DNA of 64,000 nucleotides, taken from assembly GCA_000376725.2 (NCBI GenBank), contig KZ308729.1:62001-126000 (forward strand), given 5' to 3'. The notes below the pieces were generated by a model. It was not told where the DNA came from, searched no databases, and was given only the letters and a program-made list of their open reading frames with translations. Source of the stretch: Ladona fulva (Eukaryota > Arthropoda > Insecta > Odonata > Libellulidae). Within the stretch, counting starts at the first letter, position 1. Each line of letters opens with the position of its first letter. A program made the translations under genes and the position numbers. This document shows, one piece after another, positions 22,741 to 34,320 of this stretch.

Positions 22741-22850
22741 CATGACTGGGAACAAAGCGGGCTGTCGTGATTTTTAGCTAACCGCTTTTTAATTGGAGTA
22801 AGGTGATATCGTTTGTAGAAATCTCACATTGTAGCTATGCCTGTCTACAA

Positions 22851-22950
22851 CAGAGGTGGACAACCCTTTGCACGCGTGCCAAACGTGGCACGTCGATGAC
22901 TTGTTTCAGGCTCACGAAACAAGTCCATGCCAAATTTATTTGAAATTTTG
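22851..22950 (+). mobile_element. Possible hAT-type transposon terminus
   Basis: The segment opens with CAGAGGTGGACAACC, resembling the CAGNGGTG-type ends common among hAT transposons. It is followed by two hairpins: TGCCAAACGTGGCA at 22877-22890, and GACTTGTTTC (22898-22907) pairing with GAAACAAGTC (22916-22925). Subterminal hairpins are common in non-autonomous hAT elements. No matching right terminus or 8-bp duplication was found, so this is a terminal fragment or a coincidence. Confidence 0.3.
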
Positions 22951-24930
22951 AAGGTAAAAGCTTTTCATACATTTTTTTACTAAGTCAGACTTATATGATA
23001 TATTCAATCACTTACAAATCAAATATCAAGATATAATAAAGGTTCAGTTTCTTTTAGCTGTAATTGTGTATTGATGAGAAATAAGCGTCTGATTTTTTCT
23101 TGTTATGGAGAAAATTTCACAGGTTGTCTTTGTCTTCAGGTGACTTTCTGGTTTTGTCAATAATTGAATTGTTCCGCAACCTCACCACAGCAATATTTAG
23201 GCTTAAGGAGGTTATACACTTGCTAAATTATAATAATAGTCATATCTCGGTTTTTTCTCATTAAATGTTAAGATAACAAATATTATATGTTCTCAAAAAT
23301 TTTGATCGGCTCGTGGAAAAATATTGTGTCAGATATTTAGCCGACAGACACTTACAAAGGTGGCCTGGAGTATAGACATCAGCGCGAAGGCTGGTTGGAT
23401 CCTCAACTCTTCTACCATTGGCAACAAAAAGCGTTCGAGAGGATATGAAGAGATAAGGATATAGTTTGCTTTGGCTTTCATCTCTTAACCAGAATGCTAT
23501 ACCCGAAAAAAGTCCATATAAGTCCAGCGCAATGAACCTGTGAATTATAACTTTGATTGCACTCTATAAGGAGTGACAGGTATGAATGCCGTTATTAAAT
23601 ATCATTCATTCCTTAGTAACCATCATATTATTGCAGCAGTGAACAAGGCTAAGCTCGAGAGTAAATGAAGGATACCTTTCCCTCGTCCTGTTGCAAGATG
23701 AAAAATTCTAACATTATAGTGCTAAATAAACGAATTATTTTGAGTCTGATTTCCGTTAGATATGATAAGTATAAAGACTATTTGGAAAACAATCACTTAT
23801 TTTTTTGTCTGGGAGACGAAAGTTCTTTATTAAGAAACAATTACATAGTATAGAAGAAATAAAAATATGAAAGGAAGAAAGATTTAAACGATCCAGTCTG
23901 ATACACGTGCTAAAATTAGGAGCAATTTGTTACAGACAACGGTCACTACGGAGAGCTAATTTTCCTAGAAATTCTTAAGCGTATTTGATCTGTAATTTTG
24001 CATATTAATTTGAAGTAAATGTTTCAAGTACTTACTTTTAACAAAGTTATTATAATTCTAGAAAAAGCGTTTTAGTTTTTGCAGAAAGAGATTCTTGATT
24101 TTATTAATCAAGTGCATTTTTTGCGTTAATAAAAAGAAATAAAATATTCTTAGAAAATGTACACACAACGGGCTCTTAGAATCGTTTTTAATTTTCCAAG
24201 AATTGTACGGTTTTTGGATTTAACATTTGTAGTTTGAGGTCGGATATCGGTCCAGAAGGTAATGTTTTCAAATTTCTAGCATTTTTAAACCTTGCTTTTC
24301 TTTATTAACAATTATAAATCATTGCTTATGTTAAAACCGTGACATTTCAAAACTATTTTTTCAAAATTATTATTTCAAAATCTTATTTGCGGAAATCACA
24401 TCAAATCGTATCTTCCTTGCAAATCAGAAAACTGTTATAAAAGATCATTAAATTTACAATGATGTCTCAATTAATTATTTTGAAATCAGTTCTTCATTTT
24501 AGCGTTTAGGCGTTGCCGTTGTAATGCTTGTGTTTATCGAATTAAACCGTAAATTTACCATTAATAGGACATTTAAAATTAATTTTTTTGCCAGCCATCT
24601 CCAAATTTGTTGAAATCATATTAGAAATAACTCATATTAGAATACTCCGACTTGATATTGTATACAAGTTTGATACTTAGTTCTGTAGTTTGATGCTTAA
24701 CGTCTTGAGCAATGTCCCAGACTATACGGTGCTCGACGCTACAATTATTCATTAAATCTATTCAGCACCTTGCAATCTTTTTTCTCGAAGTGAGGATATC
24801 TGGAGCGAAACTTACGGAAATAACCTTCAGGCAAATTAATGCCAGTATTTTTGTTTGACTAAGTATCTCTTTTAAGCCATAACTTCATCAATGGAAACTG
24901 ATTAATTTGCGAAAAAACGTGAACATGTTA
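22951..24930. other. AT-rich non-coding stretch
   Basis: Only a 62-codon AT-biased frame (23665-23853) is present. No RNA gene or element boundary is recognised. Confidence 0.5.
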
Positions 24931-25379
24931 TTTGATGGCTCCCCCTTTGGAATTAAATTTTCGGAAAAGTCAAAGATTCACCACTTTCGTTCTGGAGCGG
25001 TTGATGGTAAAATGCCAAAGACGCAAGGGGCCGACAAGATTGGAGATTGCGGCTAATGGCAGCAAGAGGAAGGGGTTGGAACTGCGAGGGCTGGTAAAGA
25101 GAAAGGGTAGGGGTGAGAGATGAGTGAAGGGGAGGAGATGAATCTGGTTCACTAAGAGGGTTCCGGTTCTTTATTCAAGCGACTCATATTTCTAATCACT
25201 GCCGCGCCCAATTTAACATCAACGGATGCGGAACTCCCTTTTCGCTGTCCCTTCCCTCTTACTAATACTTCCTCATACCAATTTCCATTTTCCATTTTAA
25301 TCCCAGACCTCTCCCGCCACCCGTTAAAGGCAACCCATTCCGACTCATATTCAATGGAAGTTATTCACTTTGCGTTTCA
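24931..25379. other. Purine-rich to pyrimidine-rich transition
   Basis: About 25000-25130 is G/A-rich and 25190-25330 is C/T-rich on the plus strand. Short opposing frames (24932-25123 plus, 24970-25152 minus) follow the composition and have no features. Confidence 0.4.
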
Positions 25380-25920
25380 TCCAGCGTCTCCGTATAATCA
25401 GTACTTCATTCGTGAATGATAAAGACCCATTCAATTACTCAAATTGATTGTATTTTTGTTTAGTGAATTAATTTCTCCGATGGAGAGATTAAATTCTCAC
25501 ATGCTCATAACTCCTCTCCGTGTCATTTTGCCATAAATTGTCTCTCGAAAAGATAAAATTAGTTTTTTCATTCCCATTTTTCCAAGAGATCTTTTTCATG
25601 AATCCATTTTCGCGGAAAGTGATTCATCGGTGCTCCGTAATTAAAGTGGGCAACGCATTTTGAAGCGAATGTATAAATCGGCCCATGTTAATGAATGTCG
25701 TTCAATCAAATCAGCGGGCAATATTTGTTATGGCTGCAGCTTGTAATTGAATTGTTTTATTGGAAAGTCTCAGTGACCGATCGGAAATTGAAAGAAATTG
25801 GCGTGACACATTTTTACGGATAAAATCATTCACGCCAACTAATTTATTCGTTTTCCCCGAAGCTCAAATTTATTTAAAAACTTTATTTCGCTCTTGCTAA
25901 ATTAAATTGGTATCTTTATT
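25380..25920. promoter_or_regulatory. Candidate conserved non-coding element
   Basis: The block is AT-rich yet non-repetitive, with dense homeodomain-type ATTA/TAAT cores, several of them as full TAATTA or AATTAA strings. It also has paired GGCGTGA / TCACGCC motifs and scattered CpG. It contains no open frame. Such composition is typical of developmental enhancers, but only comparison with other genomes could show constraint. This is a composition-based suggestion. Confidence 0.15.
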
Positions 25921-27930
25921 ATAAGCTCGTTATTTGAGAAGCGCATGACAGTTTGGCTTCCCCGACTTTGGTAGCAATCGATTGCATGATTTAATTTATC
26001 ACCATACATGATTTATCTAAACATATACTTTTATTCCTTTTACGACTAAATTAATAATTCATCTCATTAAATAACTCGCAGTAATTCTAAAACTAGATAA
26101 ATGTCCGTAATTCACGTAATGAGATAGGTTTGAAATGAATTTCATGTTCGGTATCGTTGAGCTGTTTAAGTTCATAGATATCTAGGAGCATATATAACGG
26201 ATATAATAAAAAATATACCACACTGAATCTGGTAGCATATTTAATACTATAAAAGGGAAAAATGGAACGAAGGCAATGTCACTGATAAAACGTTCTGGCG
26301 AATGCGTATCTCAAACTCCTGTCTTCCATTTCTTTATGGGAAAGTTAGCTCTCAATGACCCTTTACCCCCTATCGGGTTTAAAGTCCTCGGAGATCATGC
26401 TCTTCCATTTATTTCTTCCTCAAAAATTAACATGCGACGTCTTTTATTCGAATGCTCCCCTCGAACGTAACGGGGCAATCATTCACCCCCATCCCCCCGA
26501 ACTCATGCTATTCATCTCTCGCCTATGCTCCTATCCCTTCAGATGCTGAAAGAACTCACCCCTTCCTCTTTTAATCCCTTTCAATTTAAAAATATTCCCG
26601 TTTCTCCCTTGATCGATTGTACGCTCTATTTTGTCCTTCGGGTTCATTCTTCACTGGTCTACTGGGTTGGCGATTGTGCCAGTAAAAAGACAAGGTTGGA
26701 ATACGTTCGACCCTTTGATCAATAGGAATCCAATCACTGTACTTTGAGGGAGGAGATGCAACGCGTGCTCGATTATTTTCCCTCGTTAAGTTTGATTGAT
26801 GAATTTGGTAATGTCGTGTGTGGTTTATATCAATCTCACGGTCATGATTTTTAGTTTAGTCCTGAGTAATTTCGGGTGAAGACGTTTTCACCCATTACTA
26901 TTACAGGAAAAATATGGACAGGATGGATCATATCGTTGTCTTATAAGGAAATATTCAGAATGATGATAGGATTTTTCAGGTTTTCTTAACATTCGAAGAT
27001 AAATACAGAGGAGAATGGATAAAATTCGATGTTATTGTCAGTTACACTATTTGAGATTCATTAATTGGTATGTTCATAGGATCCCGTCACTTTCAAAATA
27101 TCAAGTACTGTAAAGCACGCATCAAATCCGTTCATAATGCACTGACCAAATTCAATCTATGCGGCCTTGATGTTGTAGAAGTCCATTTTCCTAACAAATA
27201 AAAAGGATATAGCAATAACAAAAATTTCCTGAAGAAGGAGTACATACTATATACCTTTTATTTGCTACTCGGACCACTCCACCTTCGTTAAGATGCGAGC
27301 TGTAATTCAGATTCAGAGTCACTTCTTGGAGTGGGAAGGATGTTAAAATAAAGATTTATTTTTCGCAGACAAAATTGTGACAATACCGCAGAAGATCGAG
27401 ATATCTTTGTAACTGAAAGAAATTGAACGCTCCTAATAATCTTTTTTCCTCGTAAATTAAACGATTTGTTTGTATTTGGGAAAAGATCCTCGAAATATTT
27501 TATGTACTCAGAAAATACATGTGTAGATAATGTGTATCTTTCTGAATCATGATAATTTTATCGCTCAGTGTACAATATTTACATTCACATTTTTTATTTT
27601 CGCAATTTTTGCAAAATGTATATTCACTACATAAGCGGTTTTGAAGTTTGATGTTTTAGGTAACCATAGGAGAATCAGGAATTCCTGATATTCTGAAGAA
27701 TGATTGCTGAAAAACCTAAGATATTGGGCTATTCTCCTAGCTGGGGAATTAATTAATCCTTGCTACGAAAGTGTGAAGAATAAGAGGAAATTTTCTTTCG
27801 CCCTAAATTATGAAATAGATACATATTTCTAATTTTTTTACTGAGAGTTACCAATAAAGCAAAGCGAGTTTTCAGTTGGATTATTTTTGATGAACGTCTA
27901 ACTCTCCAAATTCATAGCATTGAGTCAATG
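25921..27930. other. Mostly AT-rich stretch with weak frames
   Basis: Frames of 64-66 codons at 26276-26725 overlap in a C-richer patch and show no domain. A perfect 16-base palindrome ATCAGGAATTCCTGAT lies at 27674-27689. Nothing else is recognised. Confidence 0.4.
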
Positions 27931-28410
27931 AAAAATTGCAAAGGCGGAGTGGCTTAACCCCTTTTGTTCACTTAGTCAAAGCTACTGCTACTTGACGATT
28001 TAATCTCATTGAATAGGTTTGGGTTTTTGTTTTAGCCTAAGATACAGAAGAGGGAGTTTTCGTCGGTAGTAATTCGGCAAGCACTCACTGACGACATCGT
28101 CTCTGAACTACCCAATTTCTGCTAAATCTCTGTCTAACTTCGGATGTTGCTGACTGAGTCCCCCTCGTCCGCCTCGCACGACACCACAGAAGCTATTCTT
28201 ACAGTCTAGAGTGCCATTCCACGCTTAAAGTTCACTGCAACACCGATCCTTGTAGAAGCTCCAGAGGATCTGAGAGATCCTCTCTTATCCCTTGCTCATT
28301 CGCCTAAACGTTCATTCTGAGGAGGGAATTCGCCCAAATAGCCCCTTCTAAGCTGGGTTTTAAGAATTTATTTTCTAGTCATACGCACTCGTAGGAGGGA
28401 GTCTGCTTGT
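27931..28410. repeat. Probable dispersed repeat fragment region
   Basis: This intermediate-GC stretch contains the second copy of the 23-base string also found at 19169-19191. It also has a short hairpin AGGATCT-GAG-AGATCCT at about 28264-28280. Its base composition differs from the AT-rich sequence on both sides. Only the 23-base match is firm. The element type and boundaries are unknown. Confidence 0.3.
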
Positions 28411-29234
28411 GTTGCAATGGAACGCTGAGTATCAATATTGAATTTTCTTGGGAAAGTTATTCTAGAGGTAGCCTCTCTCCTGTATTGCAAAAAACATATA
28501 TAAAACTAGAGAATGTCGTGCGTTTAGAAGTAGCGTTTCCTTTGTTCTTATTAAGATTAAGAACTCTGTATTTCTGAAATGCCATTCATAGCCATTGTAT
28601 TGAATTTTGCAAATGTCATAATGATGGTAGTTTGTCAGAAGAATTAAATTTATTTTAATATTAAACAAAACGCGTTGTCACTTCGTTACACTATCGTATT
28701 TAATTTTAGGTTTATGCTTATCCTTTCCACACGGTACGCTTAACTGTATAAATGATGCATATTTTGATACTTCGTTTTTGAGATGAATTTTTCGTTGATT
28801 AATTTAATTACTTCACGTATTCTCGTGTATTTATCTCGTCGGTTTACAACTGTTTCCTTTAAAAATTTGGATTAAACACAATTGTATCTCATTATTATGT
28901 TTTCGTGGGTTTATTTTTAAAAATTTGTTAATTAATTATAAAATTAATTTGTATTTAAAACTATCATTAATTTTTGGAAAATTCTATCTTCAGACTCAAC
29001 TGCTCAGAAATATTCGAAATGAAGACCATAGCAACTGTATCTTGTGAGAGATACTTAAAAATTTTCCCGGAATTGCGAAGAGAAATCAGTCATTACATTT
29101 TTTGGGAGAATAAATCCATAGTTCAATAATTTCACCGGCCTTGAATGATCAGTTTTATGCTAGCGAATAGGATTGAATTAGCAATTGAGGCTGTTCATTG
29201 GAAATAATTTGAATTTTCTCAAAAAGCAGGAAAA
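28411..29234. other. AT-rich non-coding stretch
   Basis: One 68-codon minus-strand frame (28462-28668) is present without features. Nothing else is seen. Confidence 0.5.
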
Positions 29235-29720
29235 TTGATTTTCTGTCAGAGAACCTTCCCCCGTGCTCTGGCTTTTCCTTGTTTATCCATCCCTTCCCTC
29301 GCTTCCAATTCGTACTTTGTCTCGAGAGATAACGTGCGATTATCGATTCCCGCTCACTCCCAATCGCCTCTCAGGCAAGACCACTGGTCCTCTCCTTTTT
29401 TTTCTACATCACGGGACCTCCCTTCCCTTTCATTGTTGTCCCCCTTTACGTGGCTTCCTTATCTCTCAGCTCCTATTCCCTCCAACGTCGGTATAATCCG
29501 ACTCGCCACCATTCTCGCTAAGTTAAGCCTCCCTTGCTTCGTTCACTTTCTCATCTTCAGCACCCCTCCTTTCCCAAACCCTAGCTCTCCTCAAAACAGA
29601 TTTCCGATCGTTGCTTTATATTTTCTTCGTTTCCTACAATCACTCTTTTCCTCTTGGTCGGAATCCTGTCTTATTTGGCACATAATCATTCCTGGATTGA
29701 ATTTTTCTCGATATCGCTAA
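29235..29720 (+). other. Pyrimidine-rich island with a 161-codon frame
   Basis: The plus strand is C/T-rich through this block and stays open for 161 codons. The product is rich in Ser, Pro, Phe and Leu with no domain, and a second frame (29263-29496) is open too. The frame is best explained by the scarcity of purine-containing stop codons in pyrimidine-rich DNA. Confidence 0.3.
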
Positions 29721-31877
29721 GGAAATACTTTCATTATATGTATACCCATATTCGATCCAACGGTAATTTCTCAGAGTAGGTTCTCCAAACCTATTGAAAG
29801 TAAAGCTGGCAATTTAGAGAATTATCAGACAAATGTAGGTTTAGTTTCTTGATGTATTAATCAAAATCTGAGAGGTGATGCTTGTGATAATTTAGACAAA
29901 GAGGTGTAACCACTTGGCCACATTGGCACATTGGTATATTTAGAAAATTTTGCAACTTATAAAACGTTCAGGAAAATTTAGGAATTTGTTTTAAAGGCGT
30001 GAGATGTATGTAAAAGAGCGAGTACCATACTCGTAGATCGTGAAGGAAGAGCTTCTCCGTGCTTTTCGTTTAGTTACATCTCAAGGACTATCATCTTTGA
30101 TTGGAGAAAGCAACTATGATCTAAAATAATTGGGAAAGAACAGGGCTATTATGTTTAATTAAGAACACTACTGTGGTGTATCTTCTTCGTGGAAATTGCT
30201 AGATCTCTAAAATTTAATAAATTTTTAGAATTTTCTACGGCCGTTAAGTTATTATACTAACTTTTTTACCCTCCACTATCTTCGCCACTTCTATTCCTAT
30301 CCAACTCTAATTACCTTTCAACTCTAGCAATTCTTCCTTCGCCCTTTCTTCATTTTTGCCCCACCACATCTGACCTGTTGATGAAGTAAATTCCTCAATA
30401 AAGAGGGAGAAAGCTTAGGAATAAATTCTCAGACCGACCTTCCCTTCTTGGTTTCCCCTTTCGTCCCAGACGTTGGCATCTCTTATATCCCCTTCTCCTT
30501 ACTCCAATCTTCTCTGCTCTCTCAATTTATTCCTTCACCTATATATACATAAGGAATCTGGGTTTCTCATTCCCCTTGGAACTTGCCCCTTCTAAAACCC
30601 CTAAGGGGGAGAGCGTCAAAAAGGTGAGGGAAAGTATGTTTACAACTATCAGAGCAGTGGAGGAAGCGCAGGGTCGACGCTTTTGATACATCGTCTCTCT
30701 TACGGACTTCCTTGGTTGGCTTTCGGAGGTAGTTAAGGGGGGCAAAGGGAATGGGGGTTGGAGGTCACTGAAATCCCGTGTAAGGGGATGAAAGGTTGAA
30801 AATTCGCCGAGCCCCGAAGGAAAAGAAGCCAGCTTATGTTTCTCTTAGATGGGATATTCAGTCAGAGAGCGAGAGTTTTGATTTTTGTTTTAAAAGAAAA
30901 GGGGGAAGGCTGTGAGGTGTGTTTTTCTTAGAGCAAAATTATTTGGGGCATTTTAAGTAATGTAAGAAAGATCCCTAAGGGAAACGGAATACGCGATATA
31001 CCTTAAGGATCAACATTCTCGGCTGAATTCATTAGAGGAAGAGATGTGTAGGAATGGCTTAAAATATAACTGTTTCAATGATGCCGGTTTGAGAAATGGT
31101 ACATTTCAGTGAATATTTGGCATTTTTCAGAAAATTTTGTTTGACCTCTGTGGAGCTTCATTTAAAAACAATAATAGCTCGCGTAACAGAGAAATATATA
31201 TCAAACCGATAACTTACAGAGTTTAGTTAAAGTAAAGTAGATGTTTCATTTCTTTTGTTCTTTTTAATAACTTTATGTTTCTAATACGAATTCGAAGTTA
31301 ACACTGTGAATTTTGAAAGTTTTATCGAGATTACACACAAATATGCATACATCGAGATTACACACACATACGACTATTTTGAGCGTCTCATAGTCGCCCT
31401 TACATCATTAAACCTTCAATAAAAATAATACTAATAATAATAAAGGACTTTATTCAGGGCGAGATTGAGACTAACACGTCTCTTCTTAAATCTAACCCTT
31501 CGTCATATGAGACAAGAAAAGAGAGAGATAGCTTGCAAAAGTACAATGAAGAAAACTACTTTGTGGATTAAAAAACCTAAGCTAAGAGCTCAGGGAAAAA
31601 TCTCCACAGCAGGAAAAAACCCTCAAGAAGGAGGGTGTGAAAAACATGAAAAATAGAGAAAAGAAAGAATTCAGTTACAATTACTTCGAAAGGAAATGTT
31701 TCATAGAGTGATAGGAACGTATGTTTTTGATGCGATATCTTCTTATAATTATTAGAAGCTTGTGAACTTTAAAAACTTCCAATGATAAGCTGGTTCAATG
31801 AAAAATCCATGAGTGAAATCAGCGAAGAGACTCCGTAAATACTTGTATATGGAGTTTAATGTTGTTTGGATGTTTAG
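29721..31877. other. Mixed non-coding stretch with a short tandem duplication
   Basis: About 30250-30540 is C/T-rich and 30560-30960 is G/A-rich on the plus strand, a strand-switch pattern seen in other islands. A 68-codon minus-strand frame (30539-30745) and a 63-codon plus-strand frame (31465-31656) have no features. ATCGAGATTACACACA at 31324 recurs 27 bases later at 31351. A short AATAAT run lies near 31425-31441. Confidence 0.4.
31324..31372 (+). repeat. 27-bp imperfect tandem duplication
   Basis: Two near-identical units begin with ATCGAGATTACACACA at 31324 and 31351. This is a local duplication of no evident function. Confidence 0.5.
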
Positions 31878-32140
31878 GTTGAAGCAGCAGTAGAGAAGAG
31901 AAGATTGGAAGCAATGGAAATGCGTTGTTATCGAAGAGGAATGAAAGTAAATGGAAAGACCGGGTAACTAATGATGACGTCCTTCGACAAGCGAACGAGA
32001 GAAGTCATTGGAAAACTTTGGTGGAACAATAAAGGAAATTCATCAGAATTTGTGGTATGACAAGTCTGCTGAAGACAGTATTGGAGTGAATGACAGAAGG
32101 AAGGGATGGTAAAAGAAGACCTTAGATTACGAGAGGCGGA
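31878..32140 (+). pseudogene. LINE reverse-transcriptase C-terminal remnant
   Basis: The translation matches the C-terminal tail of non-LTR retrotransposon endonuclease/reverse-transcriptase proteins (RTE/Jockey/CR1-type). From 31878 one frame gives KRRLEAMEMRCYRRGMKV. After a one-base frame change the frame from 31952 gives WKDRVTNDDVLRQANERS, then KFIRICGMTSLLKTVLE and finally EGRDGKRRP. These are the familiar blocks RRLEAFEMWCYRRM, WTDRVTNEEVLRR, KFIGH..R..SLLK and EG.R.RGRPR. Three in-frame stops and the frame change show it is dead. It lacks the endonuclease and catalytic polymerase domains, as expected of a 5'-truncated LINE copy. No tail or target-site duplication was located. Confidence 0.75.
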
Positions 32141-32429
32141 TAGTGATTATAAAGGTACGAATAATGAGCATATACTGATGAAAGCCGAAATAAACAAATC
32201 CTCTGATTGCTAACCAAGGATTACGACTCGTTGATGGGTTTGATCAAAATTGGTTCACCTTTAGTCAAAATTCTTGCAATCCGCAGTTTCATCTTCCTGC
32301 TTTATGAAAATGAATTTACAATAGCTTGCGTTTTTAGATTATTTCCAAATTCAAGAATGGAAATGATGGCAGTTCTCCCTTTTCAACTATAAGTATAGCC
32401 GTAATAATGTGAAATTGAGATGAATGCAG

Positions 32430-32585
32430 ATAGGCTATAAATGGGCTACTAAATATTGGAAGAAGAAATTAATTGATTTGTGAGACTTAAAGTGGGCGAG
32501 AGAGATATATAAGGAGTCCGAATACGAGTAGATATGAAGCAGACGAGGATTTAGGCTAGAAAAGTGAGAGATAAAGGAATAAAGA
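32430..32585 (+). pseudogene. Possible second LINE coding remnant
   Basis: A stop-interrupted frame reads GYKWATKYWKKKLIDL, then LKWAREIYKESEYE, then SRRGFRLEK. The A.KYW.K.L....AR.IYKE pattern resembles the region just after the polymerase domain in some non-LTR retrotransposon proteins. It lies about 290 bases past the clearer remnant and may belong to the same or a different insertion. The match is from pattern memory only, and at least three stops interrupt it. Confidence 0.25.
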
Positions 32586-34320
32586 CAAAAGTGGATGGAG
32601 ATGTGAGGAATAGCAATCTCTGTACTGTTCTTATTTCCCCTTCTCCTTCCCTATCCTTTGCCCCTGTCCCTTGGGGCCTCAGTGGGCGCCTTAAGCCATG
32701 GGGACCGAACACTCTGTGGGATTCCCCTTCGTTCCTCTCCCGTATCGCTTAGAGTGTGAGAGGAAGAGGAAGAGGAAGGAGAGAAACAGTGACGGAAAGA
32801 AGTGTAGTAAGGGCTAAGAAAGTTGTCCGGAGAAAGAAAGTAAAAGGTATTATTTTTCCGGTCGGACGAATAAGTTTTACCACAAAACAAGAAATTGGAA
32901 TCGCTGTGTGCATTAAATATATTTTATAGATTTAACATTACAGGTAATTTATATACCTTCAGGTAGAAATTAAACTAATATCTATTAAAGGAGTAGCAAT
33001 AATTAGACATTAAATGCAATATTAGTGTGAAAGTTCATTTCGTAAATTAAAAAGAGAAAGATTTAAGAATCATGTCGCTGTAAGAATATTTTCAATCAAT
33101 ATTCCGTTATTATTATTAAACGCGTGATTTCAAGTTTACGTAAATCTCTGCCACGTTTTTGCTAAGCTTAGTTATGGCATTGTAGCTACATGAAAGTTGG
33201 AGGATTGGTATCGTAATAAATAATATCGCATTCGTTTGAAGTATTTTTATTTAGTCTTAAAGCAATAACGACCATCTTTCTCTTTTTATTGTGAAATACT
33301 CCGAATGTTTCTATGTCTTCCCCTAGTGTTTTGATTAAATTTCATTGAAATTATATTTTTAACCATAAGAATATCTAATGAACCAAGAACTATTCATAAG
33401 TGATAGATTTTGATTCCAATCTGACGACTCATCGCCGGGTTTCCTCCTTTCATTTCATCAAGTTTTCCGATCGTGTCACATCTTCACGCATTACGCTAAC
33501 AAATTTTTGATAAAATTAGGAAATGACATCATTTCTGTGATGGAAAGGATAACAATATCTCTCTTATTGTAGTATTGCATTGTAGTATACACTGAAGGTT
33601 CAGAAACTCCTTTTCTATCTTCCCGCATTAGAGCAATATTTGCCGGAAATGCTTTAGTAAGCGGCTGAGCCAAAATGAACAGGAATTACGAGAAATCTTG
33701 ATGCTAGTAGCTCGAAAGATTCTCGGAAGGATAAAATGCATGAGGGGATCTAGCGTATTTGTATCACGCATTTACCTTAACAATGTCACGTCATTTTTTC
33801 TCGAGATTTCCATAGTTTCCCGATCCAGATGAATACCAAGATAGCGGACGATGCGTTTTCCCGGTATCCGAGGGTGCGCGAAGATGGAAATGGGAGTGGA
33901 AGCAGCAATGTGATGGACGTGGAGGATGAAAGGGAATTCCTTAGTGGTTAGCCTGTCTGAGAGGGAGTGAGATGGGAGTGTGGGGACGTCTTTCAGTCTT
34001 TGATAGCTCGTAGTGACCGAGAGATAGGGGAAGCGTAGTCTTCGCAGAATCAGAAGATCCGCTCTCTCCCTCTCGCTCTAATGCCTCTGCAGCAAGACGA
34101 TATGCTCTCTCTTTCTCTGAATGGAATCCGACGATAGTGGGGAGAGAAAGGCGGAGGGTTAGTGGTGTCTTTTCTGCGGGGGTGGTGGTAAAGTGGCATA
34201 TCGCCTCGCTGCACTTCAGACGTCTATGACCCCGCCTCAGTCAGATTGTTTTGGAAGGTATGAGAAGCCGGTGAATCGAGTTGTGAGTGATGGGCTATTC
34301 TCAAAGGATGTGCTATGAAA
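32586..34320. other. Mixed non-coding stretch with a GC-richer end
   Basis: Small opposing frames at 32564-32890 lie in a C-rich then G/A-rich patch. 32890-33770 is AT-rich. From about 33800 to 34320 the DNA is GC-richer, with purine-rich plus strand and no recognisable product. No gene is called. Confidence 0.4.

Noticed and set aside
29235..29720. 161-codon protein-coding gene
   Set aside because: Same composition effect, with a second frame open over the same bases.
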